From: Notolepis coatsorum
Lineage: Eukaryota > Chordata > Actinopteri > Aulopiformes > Paralepididae
Direction of reading: 5' to 3'
DNA length: 64,000 nucleotides
Assembly: GCA_963971535.1 (NCBI GenBank)
Contig: OZ020589.1
Span: 48,790,312-48,854,311 of the forward strand
Below are positions 34,566-46,362 of this stretch, piece after piece. The notes beneath the pieces are model-generated. The model made no database searches. It worked only from the letters and a program-made list of their open reading frames with translations, and was not told the origin of the DNA. The translations under genes were made by a program, and so were the position numbers. How positions within the stretch are numbered: position 1 is the stretch's first letter; the number at the start of each line of letters is the position of its first letter.

Positions 34566-35037
34566 TAGAGCTGTCCCCGACTAAGGATTTGGATAGTCGA
34601 CTATGATTGGACGAAATTTGCCGATAGTCGACTATCAGTCAAAAAAAAAATATATATATAATATATATATATTTTTTTATCATTCCATTTGGGCTGTGGG
34701 GGTGCTTAATGTCTGAAGGAGTCGACTGAAGGCTTCTTGTCCTCTGCAAAAGCATGCAATTGGTCCACTGATGGATACATCTTTTTTGTCTCGTCTAGTG
34801 TGTTCATCAGATGGGTGAAATCCTCTTTCAGTGCCTCTGTGCCTGTTTTCTTAGGCAGTTAGCCTCTGGTATGCATGCCATTAGCATTAGCCACGCTTCT
34901 AGGCCTCTTTTCTTTTGGAAAGAATGATAAAAAATAAAACATTTATAATTTTTTTTTATTCGACTAAGAGGTTGGCAGTCGACTACGGCTCCTTTCGACC
35001 GATTCGTCGACTAATCGACTAATAGGGGTCAGCCCTA
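34566..35037. mobile_element. hAT-type MITE with 8-bp TSD
   Basis: The ends are tagagctgtccccgactaa and ttagtcgactaatagg..cagccta-like, with TSD ttgggcac at 34558-34565 and 35038-35045. The interior has repeated tagtcgacta motifs that pair between the ends. It interrupts the L1 remnant. Confidence 0.9.
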
Positions 35038-35310
35038 TTGGGCACCAACCTGTTAATATTCCTCAATGGGAGAGGAGGGGAGTTCATACTCTGGGGGATA
35101 TATATGATAAAAACAAGCCTTTGAGCGTTTCAGGACCTAAGAGAATTGTATGACCTCCCCAGCGTATCATTCTTCCTCTACTTGCAACTAAGGTCGGCCC
35201 TCAAGGCTCATGGGGTGCCGTGGGCTCACACACTACACCCACACCCTTTTATTAAGCTTATCAGGGAGAGAACAACCTCAAGAGGATTTGTCTCAGATTT
35301 GTATACACTA

Positions 35311-37196
35311 TTAACTCATTCACGGCCGGCCGTTCTATCCATCCTTGTACTCAATGGGCCCCCGCTGTAACAGATAGGGATTTTCACTGTGCGTCGCAGT
35401 GTTTGCAGGGCTATATCTATAAACGCGGGGGCATTTTCATAGGCACAGGGGGCAGCATTACATTTTTTTTTTTAAATATTATAGTGAAATATTTTGCACA
35501 GTTGTCGCATTTATCTTGTTGAAATCCTCCCACAGGTTCTTTTTACTACCACATATTTAATTGAGACCCTTTATTTGTTTATTATTTCAATTTAGCTGGA
35601 AATACATTGCTACATCATTCAGTAACATTTGCAGAGCCTTATAACAAAAACATTATTACGGTCGGTCACCATTGTGACCAGTGGGATTAATCAACACATT
35701 TTATTATTTATTTTTCTATTTCATTGAACATTGCACATGTTAAAAGCAATTTTTTTTACTCAAAATGTGAGTATTACCAAGTCAACTTGTGTTCTTAAAA
35801 CAATGACAATAAACATAGTTTTATTAGGTTGAAATAATGTGGTTGTGTACTTATTTTTCTGTTAACTTATTATGGATTGAAAACTGAAAGCCTTAATGCA
35901 CAGTAATTGAACTCAATATTTTTAAGTTCTGGTAACTTATTATTATTTCTTTTTTTTACCGTGTAGTCTTGCGATCAATCAAAACTTATTTACACGATAT
36001 ACCTCACATTCACCCTCCATTCACATCCTGGTGTTCTCCATTAGGCCTGTAGGTGGAGCTATGACAGCACACGTACAGTACACACACCGATGGTGTGTGA
36101 TGTGTCCAAAAATGAATGGGCAAATGTGAGTGAAATGGTCGCACTGTATGCAGCTGTTTATCTGCATTGCATTCCCCCCCTCCCCCCCCAACTCAGATTT
36201 AGGGTTGATACAACCTTCATAATAATATTGTTAATAATAACAATAACAATAATGATGTAATAATGTAAAAATTATCATTAAAAATACCTGATTATGAGAA
36301 AGAAATGTACGGTGCATGGAATATTGTTGAGGCACACTAGTTACAACTATATTTCAAACGGGCACTCCATGTCAAAAAGGTTGCTGACCCCTGTTCTATA
36401 TTATAGCTATGGAGACAATACTATGGCTCATTTGACATTAACTATCCCTCGTTCAACATGTGAAAAAGAATAAATTTGTTCATGTGTACGTTCGTGTGTT
36501 ATACCATGGTGAATATTGTATAGTTTCAGAGTGATCCTGGCTAATTCCTGGTAACTGTTATGGAGCGATATGCGAATTTTGCTAAAAGCGTTCGCGTTGC
36601 TCGCCTGGACACGCTACTATTTCCAAATCAAAGGTATATAATAGGTATTATGTTTCATCATGAATGCATGAAAGGGAGGGGGGGCATTTTTTTATGCTTT
36701 GATCGTCAGCAACGGCATACGTTTTGGAGTACGTTACATATTATGATTGTTGCGATCGATGTGAAATCATTGTTGGATCAAAGTAGGCTTGATGTCATAT
36801 AGTCCTTACCTTTACTAGGAGGTATCCCAAAAAGAATATTCCAATTGTCTGATCACAATTTCCAGTATCGATGTCGATCGGGTCCTGACATGAAGTGGCA
36901 CAAGATATGCCTCAAGTGTGCTGAACGCGCTTCGACGTGCCCAGATGAAGCGATTTACTTGGCTTGGTCTAAATTCTCCACCCGGACGAAATTAGATGTG
37001 ACACACAGTGTGAAATAAGGTTTCAAAGGGTGGGCGATACTGCCACCTAGCAGGATGCGACCGGTATTGTGGCCTGTAATGAATAAAAAAATCGAATAAA
37101 AGAAAAAAGGATAAAAAAACTAGTTTACTCGTCTTTGGCACTCAACGCATGACGGCCAAAAACGAGTTAACTCGTCTTTGGCGCTGAATGAGTTAA
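35311..37196. mobile_element. piggyBac-like MITE, TTAA target, with nested hAT
   Basis: The ends are ttaactcattcacggcc and ggcgctgaatgagttaa. Removing one TTAA copy restores L1-type reading LYTLLIKSTYKNVSLDTVW across the junction. The net length without the nested hAT (35446-36393) is about 938 bases, the same as other members of the family. Confidence 0.9.
35446..36393. mobile_element. hAT element copy 2, left end damaged
   Basis: 948 bases closely matching the flanks of 29507-31841. The right end is ggttgctgacccctg; the left end is altered after cagggggcag. No matching target duplication was found. It shows the site without the nested TIR element. Confidence 0.85.
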
Positions 37197-37994
37197 TCAA
37201 ATCCACATATAAAAATGTATCATTGGATACAGTCTGGCGAGGGGACATGGTTTCAAAACTAGTTCTAGAGTGTCAGTGGCCACAGCATGACGTCCATACT
37301 CTAACCTGATTAAACTCTGGTAATAAATGGTTCTGGTTGCAGGAAGCTGAGAGTTGGAGAGGACTAACGTGTGTTGGAATACAGCTAGCTTAGCGTTATC
37401 TAAAAGATAAAAATAGCAGTTTGTGCATTTCCAAATTGTGCCAACAACATGTAGCCCACTTTGCGTAGCATTCATAGCCTATTGATATAGACATGCTGAA
37501 GGTGTGGCTAGTTAGTTAGTTAGTTGTGCTACATGGACCCAAACACTCGAGACATCCTGTACCAAAACACCTTTTTCCCCAAGAGATCTGCTGTTCCATG
37601 AGCAGAGAGAGCTGCTGCAGTGCAGACAGAGTGGAGGTAAGGTTAATTATTACAAATGGTAACTGTGACTGTTTTGATTGTCAATAAGCATTAAGCATTG
37701 GGTATAATGTTATTGCAATAAGCTCAATAAACACAGATTATATGTGACCGGAATTTCCCCCATTTGTCTGGCACATTTAAATCTCCCAGGACACGACACC
37801 AAATGGAAACCCTGGCAGTACCCAAGGACCACTTGATACAAAGAGACGTTATCACAAGTGTGTACTACCGCCTTGGAGAGTGCTAGCGTTGGACACTTGG
37901 GTGTTCATCTGAAGGACACTTGATGAGGAGAACAAATGTCCAAAAATAAAGTTATCCAAGGAGCTGTCAATAGAGAGGAATATTTAGTAGCTAC

Positions 37995-38077
37995 CTTCAG
38001 AGAGTCCAGTTCATCACTGCTGAGGTTGGCTCTCCTGGCGGATTCCCAGAGCTCAATCACACGAGGTTCCCTGAACT
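37995..38077 (-). CDS. lrpap1: lrpap1 exon (start of domain 3)
   Basis: Acceptor cctctctctgtag and donor AAG|gtagct on the - strand. 83 bases, phase 1 in and phase 0 out. It encodes FREPRVIELWESARRANL, then SSDELDSLK. With the split Glu codon from the exon at 59352 it reads EFREPRVIELW, a strongly conserved RAP segment. The intron to the next upstream exon is about 21 kb and full of transposons. Confidence 0.94.
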
Positions 38078-38130
38078 CTACAGAGAGAGGACATAACATG
38101 GTGTTTAAATTTTTTTTATTATTATATATA

Positions 38131-38186
38131 TATTTCTAACTAGCGTAACCACAACTAACTTTCTCTCTGAAATCGTTTTTTTACTT

Positions 38187-38218
<32 letters not shown>

Positions 38219-38269
38219 AAAAATCGATTTCAGAGAGAAAGTTAGTTGTGGTTACGCTAGTTAGAAATA
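38131..38269. repeat. 45-bp perfect inverted repeat with TA spacer
   Basis: Arms 38131-38175 and 38225-38269 are exact reverse complements (core cgtaaccacaactaac). The 49-base spacer is mostly TA repeats. It lies about 55 bases upstream (in gene sense) of an lrpap1 exon. Confidence 0.93.
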
Positions 38270-41200
38270 ATGCACCTTGGATCTGTAAAGAGAGAGAGAG
38301 AGGAAGTGAAGGATTTGGGTAGCATTTTCTTAGAAGATAAAACCATTAAGACAATTACGTATATAGGTCTAAGTTCCCTTGCCAAGACGGTGTTGATAGA
38401 AAAGAACAGTCTATTCTTATTTCTGACCTGATATTAAGTGTCAACATTTTAGTTAGCTAGACTAGATCGGTATCCAGATGGCAGATCTCTCGCAGGGGGA
38501 ACAAATCTAGGAGGCCTGAGGTTGTGTTGAACTTTAAGGTGCCGGGAAGGGAGATAAGTAAGGAGAGGTGATAACAAATGGACATATTATGCCAGAGAGA
38601 GGGAGTCTGGGGGGTTGTGTCTCTTTGGTATTTCACCTTGGAGGAGAGGGGGCTTCTTCTGTCTCCTTCTTAATAATAATAATAGTACACTTTATTTGTA
38701 TAGCACTTTTCATACAGAAATTGCAGTTCAGAGTGCTTAAAGTGCTTTCTTCTGTATTCAGCTCACACAGAGAGAACCTGGGAGCAACCTATTTGTAAAA
38801 TGTTTACTGTTTATGCTAATAAACCTGTGTTTGTTAGAAAAGACTACAGAGAGCCTGTGTGTGTCATATTTTATAGCAAGGGGAGATTTAATTTGAGTGA
38901 CTTTACTTACAACATCCGACAACACAACGTAGAGTCTATCCTGAAGGACGACAGGATAGGTAACAGTAACTAAAAGTCAATGAAATCTAACAGAAGAGAC
39001 TGAGTACACAGTCTGGACCTTTAACAATATTACGTCACTGCACTTTTAAGATGGGAAGAACTAACGACATTAGAAGCCTCTTGTACTACTTGAGCCAGTA
39101 TATTGTAAGGCGGTATCCCCATTGCTCAACCAGTTCATGTTTCATGGCATGTGACCAAGGATTTTTAACAGGCTTTTTGAGAGGCTTAGGTGGTCATGTT
39201 GAACAGTAGAGTGAGTATTGTGTGGCATAATGGGGTATTGTAAGACTTTCTAAGCAAAACAATCAATAGGCTTTATGGGGGATTTTTTTCTACTATTTTA
39301 ACCCATTCTCAAGGTCTAATGTAAGGATGTGATACAATTGTTAAATATTCTGAAAGACAATTTTGGTGGTTTGAATTCTCATTCAGACAAAACAGCAACA
39401 CATGGGCTGTCGAATACTTTAATATGCAAAGAAAACAAAGGATGGATTTGAACCCCAGCTCGTTTGCAAATGCCCTCCGTTCCCTGTACGCTAATAATAA
39501 TAATTAAAAAAAAGGACAGGACACGAAGGAGGAGAGATGGACTCAACGGGGAGGGAGACACACATAAAGGACAAGACGAGGAGGGGGTTGGGCCAGGAAC
39601 CAGCTGGAGGGAGGAGAGAGGAGAATAACAGTGTCGGGGGTGCGGGAGCTGGGAGGCATCAGAGAGCCGTGAGTCAGTAGGAGAATGATTAAGCTTCATT
39701 TTAACTCCACAACAGACTCCCAGTGAAACCAGCTGCAGGGAGGTTTTACAGCAACTCTATACACTGTATAAAGATAAATAGGAAGATCCAGAGGCAGCAG
39801 CAGCCAAAGATAAAAGCTTTGCCAATGGGATGGAAATAAATCCGTTCCTGTCTCCTAAGAGAGGGTTTGACTTTCACGCAGGCGCCATACAAGTGTGAGA
39901 TCGGTTGACAAGTCTCAAACAAACTGGTTTCCCCGCTGGTTCTACGGGTCAGAAAAACTTCAATTTAGAGTAAAAATGTTCACTGATCACTTTCAAGACG
40001 GTATATTTTCAATTTCTAAGGCGGTTCTTGCTTTGTTTCCATCCTTCCTATGCAACTACATCATTCAGGAAACGTACTGTTACTGTTTGCGTTCCCAGGA
40101 TTTACTATTGCCATCATTCCCTAAAGCGCATAATGAACTGGGAAATGTACCACATTCAAGATTCAAGATTGTTTATCGTCATATGCACAGTTAAACAGAC
40201 AGTTTGCCATACAATGAAAATCTTACTTTGCTAGTCCGCCCTTCACACAAAATCACACAATACTTAACTTAAACATATTTAAATACAAGCGAGTGCTAGA
40301 AAATAAGGTAAAAATTTTTCCGACCCTGCGGCTTATATAGCGGTGCGGCTAATCTATGGATTTTTACAGCTAACGGCCACTAGGGGACCTCCTAAATCTA
40401 TGGATTTTACAGGTTACAGTCCACCACCTTTAACTCTCACTCGCTCTTCTCTCACAGGCACACAGCTGCTGTGCACGCCTTGCCCCTCCTCCTCCCCCTC
40501 ACAGACCCATGTCAACAAACCCTTACGGCAAGAGTCGAGTGCATGAGCAGCTCAGAGCTCCTCTTTCAACATAACTGAAGCATTAAACAAAATGGCCCAG
40601 TCAACTATTCACTTTAGTCTAATACATGAGGCATTGTCTAATGTTATCTAGCTGGCTAGCTACCGATAGCTCCTGATATCAACGTCTGAAGGTGGAGGTT
40701 CTGGCATTCCGTCAGTCTCGTAGTTCAGACTCCTATATTGCCTTTGAAGAGTCTGTGTTGGGGGTGTGTACTGTCCTTAATTATGTTATGTGCTCTCCTG
40801 GTGGCCCTGGTAGAGTAAATGTCCTGTAGAGCTGAGCACCCTCTACTCCCCCCCCCCCCCCTTCATTTAATTGTACATGGAATTGTTACAGTCCAACAGT
40901 ACATATAGTTCACTTAATATGCTGCACTAAATTCCATGGCCGAAAGGAACAGGAAGAAGAAAATTCTTATTGTACCTGCCCCTACACACATACAGTAGTA
41001 GACTGACTACGTGCAATGTTTACCAAACCAAACTAAATGTACATACATAGAGGGGGGGGGGGCAGTAACCCAGCCAATGTATTAACCCTTAACCCAGTAA
41101 CCCTTTTATGTAGGTCATGTGACACATTACAAGGACTTTTGTCTCCCTTTGAAAGGTCTCTGGCAGCACTACTATGGTCCCTACCCTATGGTCTTCCCCC

Positions 41201-42016
41201 ATTCAGCAGTAGGTGATTTCCCTACCTGGACACTGATAGTGGTGATCTGTGAGATCCTAATATCTTTTTGTGCTTTGGCAACATCTATTGGTGATATGCG
41301 CTCATTGCTGTTGCGTTTTTCACTGTATTGACTTGCTTTCCATCTTGAAAATTCATGGCAACTAACGAATAAACTGCTGTTGCTGCTGGTGACGTAAAAC
41401 TTCCTGTGTGCTGGATGATTTCCTACCGGACACCACTGTTTAGAACAGCCAAGGACAGCAAATGTAAAAGCATTCATGAACTGGGTATATAGGTAGAATC
41501 GCTATTGCGTTATACCAATTAGGGATAGAGGGTGCGAAAAATATACATTTATACATGTGAAAATGTTTGTGTTACTTTAGTATTGTGAATTTCCAGGTGA
41601 CCTAACACAAAAGAGGTAATTGTTATTTCTGGGACTTGATGGTCTTCAGCATGATATACATCCGTTTGTTTTGTCCTCAAATTATATATGCCGCCATACC
41701 CCCTGTTTACTCCCCACAAGTTGTTTTATCCCATAAAGAGCCGTGGCGACCACAGAGTGGTGATGATGACACGATGCCCGATGTATATGTCCGTTCTTCT
41801 ATGCAGAGAGTTGGATGACATTCCACTGTAAAACATCTCGGCCCAAAGAGGAAGTAAACTAACCGGTGCTACTTATACTTGTATTATTTTCCCATAACAT
41901 ATTGAATAGATAATATTATATTATTGTTCCCCCCATATTTCTTTTGTCTCTTTTATAAATAAGAACCAGAGATTTGTTGAAATAAGTTTAATAATTTTAT
42001 TTCACAGCGTCTGCGC
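38270..42016. other. lrpap1 intron with scattered repeat fragments
   Basis: Mostly unreadable. Fragments noted: an AAT run with ctttatttgtatagcac (about 38671-38750), resembling a LINE/SINE 3' end; an attcaag-type LINE tail on the - strand (about 40157-40245); a MITE-like segment with gcggctaatctatgg (about 40330-40400); a repeat at 40585-40680 that recurs inverted at 63891-64000; poly(C) near 40850 and poly(G) near 41050. No gene. Confidence 0.45.
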
Positions 42017-42074
42017 AAGTTCAAGTTCTTTAATAGTTGTCATACAGAAGTACAGAATACTTTCATACAAAATG
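42017..42074 (-). mobile_element. Solo 3' tail of the Rex1-like LINE
   Basis: Nearly identical to 20370-20430 (ctttaatagttgtcatac, agaagtacagaatac). A short tgcgca repeat on both sides may be the target duplication. Extreme 5' truncation. Confidence 0.8.
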
Positions 42075-42423
42075 CGCAGCATTGTTTATTAACTGTGTCC
42101 ATGGAAACGACGATGAACGCAGTCATAAATGTATGGTTTCCTTACGCAGAAAAGACATACAGTATATATCTAGTATACATAAATAATCTGTTTACTTTTC
42201 TGATAACTACAACACTGCATAACTCATAAATGTTCAGGCAAGCTTAATGTTTGGTTATTTGTGATATTCTGTATGCAATTCAAAGTTATAGTAGCTGCGT
42301 TGTCTTTCAACCTAATTTGGTACAAATCGTTGCTCTCTCGGGCAGAGACTGATGTAAAGGCACAGAGACAGCTCTGCGTAGGAGTGTGGCACATGTCATG
42401 GTACTCACTGTTCCAGCCGAAGC

Positions 42424-42949
42424 AGCCCTGCTGTTGTGTGTTGGTGTGTGGATGCTGCTGTGTGTAGGTGTGTGGATGGTGTGAGTGTGTGTGTAGGTGA
42501 GTGTGTAGGTGTGTGGATGGTGTGGGGATGCTGTGAGTGTGTGTGTAGGTGTGTGGATGGTGTGAGTGTGTGTGTAGGTGAGTGTGTAGGTGTGTGGATG
42601 GTGTGAGTGTGTAGGTGAGGGGATGCTGTCAGTGTGTGTGTGTAGGTGTGTGGATGCTGTGAGTGTGTGTGTTGGTGAGTGTGTAGGTGTGTGGATGCTG
42701 TGAGTGTGTAGTTGTGTGGATGGTGTGAGTGTGTAGGTGTGTGGATGGTGTGAGTGTGTAGGTGTGTGGATGGTGTGGGTGTGTGTGTAGGTGTGTGGAT
42801 GCTGTGAGTGTGTGTGTTGGTGAGTGTGTGTGTGTGTGTGGATGGTGTGTGTGTGTAGGTGTGTGGATGGTGTGAGTGTGTGTGTAGGTGTGTGGATGGT
42901 GTGAGTGTGTAGGTGTGTGGATGGTGTCAGTGTGTAGGTGTGTGGATAG
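42424..42949. repeat. Minisatellite (gtgtaggtgtgtggatgg family), left part
   Basis: Imperfect units of about 20-40 bases built from gtgtggatggtgtgagtgt. It continues at 50185-50535 after the nested insertions. The long His/Thr-rich ORF on the - strand is an artefact of the repeat. Confidence 0.9.
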
Positions 42950-44399
42950 TCAGGGTGGGAATCACCAGTTTCATCACGATACGATACGATATCGATTCTT
43001 TGGACAACGATACGATATTTGCCGATATCACAAAGTCTGCCACGATACGATACGATTAGATTAGATTCAGGTGCCTGCGATCGATACGAGACGATATTAT
43101 GTGCCCATTTAACACAATCAGTCACATTTAGATCTAAAAAAAGGCTACGGAAATATCAATTGACGTTTTTATTTTTGAGCTCTTCCAGACATTTAAATGA
43201 AAAACAATCTATTGTTTTTAATACAAATATACCTCCTGTTCACTGTAAAGTGCCACGTTTTTATATATTGAGCTTTAAACTTTAAGTAAAATGTTTTGGA
43301 ACTCACAACACGCAACCTAAAACCCCTCCCTCTCCCAAACTGTTCCTACAATTGTTTTATGTTGCATGATGATCATGAATACATTTATTATGTATTAATG
43401 TTTAAATATCAACATTATCTGTCCATCCTCAGTAAATAATATCAATATAATAATACTCCTGACTTCATCTGGTCTTTTCAAACGCACACACAGAATGCCC
43501 CTCCCCCAGTCCCCACACACAGAAAGGTAGAATGCCCCCCCCCCCTCCTTCCCCAGTCCCCTCTCCTGTTCTCTCACGGTTAGGTGCTTAGCTTAGTTAG
43601 CTTAAGCAGCTAACGTAACGTTAATTTAGGTCTGCCCACGCGACGTGGGCATAAAGGAATGGCGACGATGCAAAGCATGTTAGATGCATTTGACCCGTTG
43701 CGGGGAAAAAACTGCACATACTTATATCGGGTCACAAAATAGGCGCTCTGTAGCCCTGTTCTGCTGTACAGAGCTACACGGCGTTTCACACTACTGGGCA
43801 GATACGACTCGCCGGATTTTCAAAATAAGAGTATCACAATATGAATCGATCTTTTTATGTTGCATCGATCTTATTTGATTATTGATAATTAGGGGTGGGA
43901 ATCACCAGGTTCATCACGATACGATACGATATCGATTCTTTGGACAACGATACGATATTTTCCGATATCACAAAGTCTGCCACGATACGATACGATTCGA
44001 TTCAGGTGCCTGCGATCGATATGAGATGATATTATATGCCCATTTAACACAATCAGTAACATTTAAATAAAAAAAAAGGCAATGGAAATATCATTTGACA
44101 TTTAAATTTTTGATCTCTTCCAGACATTTAAATGAAAAACAATCTATTGTTTTTAATACAAATAGACCTCCTGTTCACTGTTTTTGGTTCGTTTTTCTTT
44201 TTTTTCTCCGATATTAATATCCTATCACAGCGCTGTATTTTGGCTGGAAAAGGCATATTGGGAGTCAGAAGGTGCAGTACCGGCCAGATCCAGTTAGTGG
44301 GGCTATCTCGAGAATGCAGTAACCCCCCCTCCTTCCCAGTCCCTAGTTTCTCTCTATCGCTCCATCAGCTTAGCTTAGTTCTGTATCATTAGGGGATCC

Positions 44400-44536
44400 G
44401 CTTGGCATCACTCATGCACTCCCTCGCGTACGTGCACGCGCACTGAATAAATTCCACAAATGTACCTTTAATACCAGTATTAGTCTGACCACACCCCTCA
44501 TCAGCTTACCTTCATAAGCAGGTGTGTGGTCACCTG
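44400..44536 (+). repeat. DIRS copy 2 inverted terminal repeat, left
   Basis: Reverse complement of 49610-49746 over 137 bases; includes gtgcacgcgcactgaataaa, shared with copy 1. Confidence 0.92.
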
Positions 44537-44682
44537 CTCTCCTTCTCGCTTTCACCACAAGGAAGTGCCTCGGTAGTACCCCACTTGACGTGTTGATTAG
44601 TTGAAAAGAGTTGTGACAAGTCTACATTGTGCTTAATTTTTTCTTCTCTCATATCTGTTGTAAAGAAAAAGTTTGGGTCATA

Positions 44683-46362
44683 ATGTATTCTGCGGAGAGT
44701 AGACCCGCTAGACCTACTCTTCACCAGCGGTTCTCCATTCCCGCCTCCGTCGTGCGTTCTGGTGCTGGGCTGTTGCCACTTTCGTGGTTGCCGACCCAGC
44801 CCAGGAGACAGCCGATGGATAGTTTGCCTCTCCGAAGAGCCGAGGAGTCGGTGCCGTCGCTCCGGCGATGGCCTGATCTCGACTCTGGTTCCTCTGGTTC
44901 CAGGGAATCGTCCGTTGGTGAACGGTCGGTTGTTTTGGAGCCGGAGGATTTGCGACGCAAACTTTTCGTGTCTGCCCGTTCACGTCGCAAGATGGTAGCA
45001 TGCAGGCGCGAACGGCCTGGGTTTGGGGAACTGCTGGAGACCAGTGAGGATGCGTCCGGCTCTGGATTTCCGATGGAAACTGAGGACTTCATGGAAGAGG
45101 CGGACGGATTCTTGTATGATGGTCCCGTGGAGGAGAGTATCCCTCTTATCCAAGAAACACCGGAGGGGGGAGAAATGGCTCCATGGGACTCCCTGTTCGA
45201 GGATGTCGAGGAACCACCTTGGCCTCATCAGCAGGATGCCCTACTATCGGCCACATCAGACTGTGGCTCCTTGACCAGTTGCAGCCTGCTGCATGTGAGG
45301 GATGCGGGTTCGGTGGAGGAAGGTCCGCAGGGGGAACTGCGGGCTTTGTTTCCCGAGCTCATGGCGGTAGCCGCCGCCGCAAACGGCGTGCCGCTGCCGC
45401 TGCCATTGCCTGCACCTGTCCCTGATGATCTCATAGGTCATCGCTGGCAGCGTCGCCCAGTGAGAGGGGTGGATGTTGTCTACCCATTTTTCCCATCAAT
45501 GGGGGCCTATGTTCGTCAGGGTCAGGCGGTTGCCAACATCATGGGACTAACCCCCGCCTACGTACCAGTTACGCGGGTGTCGGGGTTAGTCAAAGGTATG
45601 GGGGAGGGCGTGCCTCGGCTTGACAGTCCGATGGCCGCTCTCCTCTGTCCGGATATGGTGTGGGAACCCTTATGCAAGCCGGTCCTCCAGGGTAAATCGG
45701 CTAGGCGATTGGCATATTGGGGTGACCAGTCATTCATCGCTGGTACACAATCGCTGGCTGCGGCGTCTAACATCGCCCACCTGGCTAGATTTGTATCAGG
45801 GATTATGACGGGCGGCACGGATCTGAACGAGGTAAAATGCGATCAGATCACCCAGGCGGCAGGAGCTGTCCTGCACCTTTCCCAGGTGCTGGCCATAGCC
45901 ATGGGGAAAAGTGCGCGCCCTGGCTACCCTGGGCCAGCGTCATCTTTGGCTGGAGCAGGCCCGTGTGCCGGAACGGAAGAGAGCCCCTCTTCTGACGGCC
46001 GCCCCCTCTCGGACGCTGGTCTGTTCGGGAAGGCCCTGCGGTTGATGACCTCAACATGCAGAGAGATGGCAGAGGAGAGATCCATCCTCCAACCCCATTT
46101 TCCGCCTCCCGTCCTTGCCGGTGGAGTCAGAAGGCTTCCGCGACGTCGAGCTGTCTCCGTCGCCCCTACCACTGCCTCCGCCGCCGCTGCTGGCCCCTCC
46201 AAGAAGACCAGGAGAAGAGACGGCGCTTCTGCTACCGCCGGCCCATCCACGACCGGAGGAGACGGTAGGGAACGTCGTGACCAGCAGACAGTAACCTACC
46301 GTCCCTCCGGGGCTCCTCGGGGTGGCAAGACTCGAGCGGCGCGAGGTGGCAGATGCCGCTGA
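44683..46362 (+). CDS. DIRS gag-like protein, with a compensated frameshift
   Basis: 559 residues from the Met of MYSAESRPARPTL; an earlier in-frame ATG at 44629 is less likely. The C-terminal part resembles DIRS-type Gag of fish: LHLSQVLAIAMGK, then GLFGKALRLM and a basic, Pro/Ala-rich tail ending in RGGKTRAARGGR. Between about 45908 and 46005 the conserved segment QRHLWLEQARVPERK is in the next frame (ALATLG just before it), while the reported frame gives unrelated residues (PGYPGPASSLAGAG). Two offsetting indels therefore replaced a conserved stretch without closing the ORF. Gag would coat the element RNA. Whether this version still functions is unknown. Confidence 0.75.
   Translation: MYSAESRPARPTLHQRFSIPASVVRSGAGLLPLSWLPTQPRRQPMDSLPLRRAEESVPSLRRWPDLDSGSSGSRESSVGERSVVLEPEDLRRKLFVSARSRRKMVACRRERPGFGELLETSEDASGSGFPMETEDFMEEADGFLYDGPVEESIPLIQETPEGGEMAPWDSLFEDVEEPPWPHQQDALLSATSDCGSLTSCSLLHVRDAGSVEEGPQGELRALFPELMAVAAAANGVPLPLPLPAPVPDDLIGHRWQRRPVRGVDVVYPFFPSMGAYVRQGQAVANIMGLTPAYVPVTRVSGLVKGMGEGVPRLDSPMAALLCPDMVWEPLCKPVLQGKSARRLAYWGDQSFIAGTQSLAAASNIAHLARFVSGIMTGGTDLNEVKCDQITQAAGAVLHLSQVLAIAMGKSARPGYPGPASSLAGAGPCAGTEESPSSDGRPLSDAGLFGKALRLMTSTCREMAEERSILQPHFPPPVLAGGVRRLPRRRAVSVAPTTASAAAAGPSKKTRRRDGASATAGPSTTGGDGRERRDQQTVTYRPSGAPRGGKTRAARGGRCR

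Larger units (their letters stand above)
28800..37250 (+). mobile_element. Old L1-group LINE remnant, heavily interrupted
   Basis: Protein similarity to the intact ORF2 at 16244-20008 can be followed in order. Endonuclease piece NKTKGIAIV is near 28840. After the hAT come VLWNAVKGFVRS (31853 on), GKAPGWDGIPPELY (32347 on), LISLLLKKDKDPNDC, DNLRRLLHVID and an RT motif changed to LHADDLHIF. After the TTAA element comes IVEHFKYLGIEIF, then FFLYLQLRSALKAHGVPW near 35169. Many stops and frameshifts. Insertions at 29507-31841, 33048-33972, 34566-35037 and 35311-37196 postdate it. It lies antisense in an lrpap1 intron. Confidence 0.88.

Noticed and set aside
42307..43125. Long ORF on the - strand rich in His, Thr, Pro and Ser
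   Set aside because: It is the translation of the gtgtaggtgtgtggatgg minisatellite, which lacks stops by composition; the similar ORF at 50072-50536 has the same origin.
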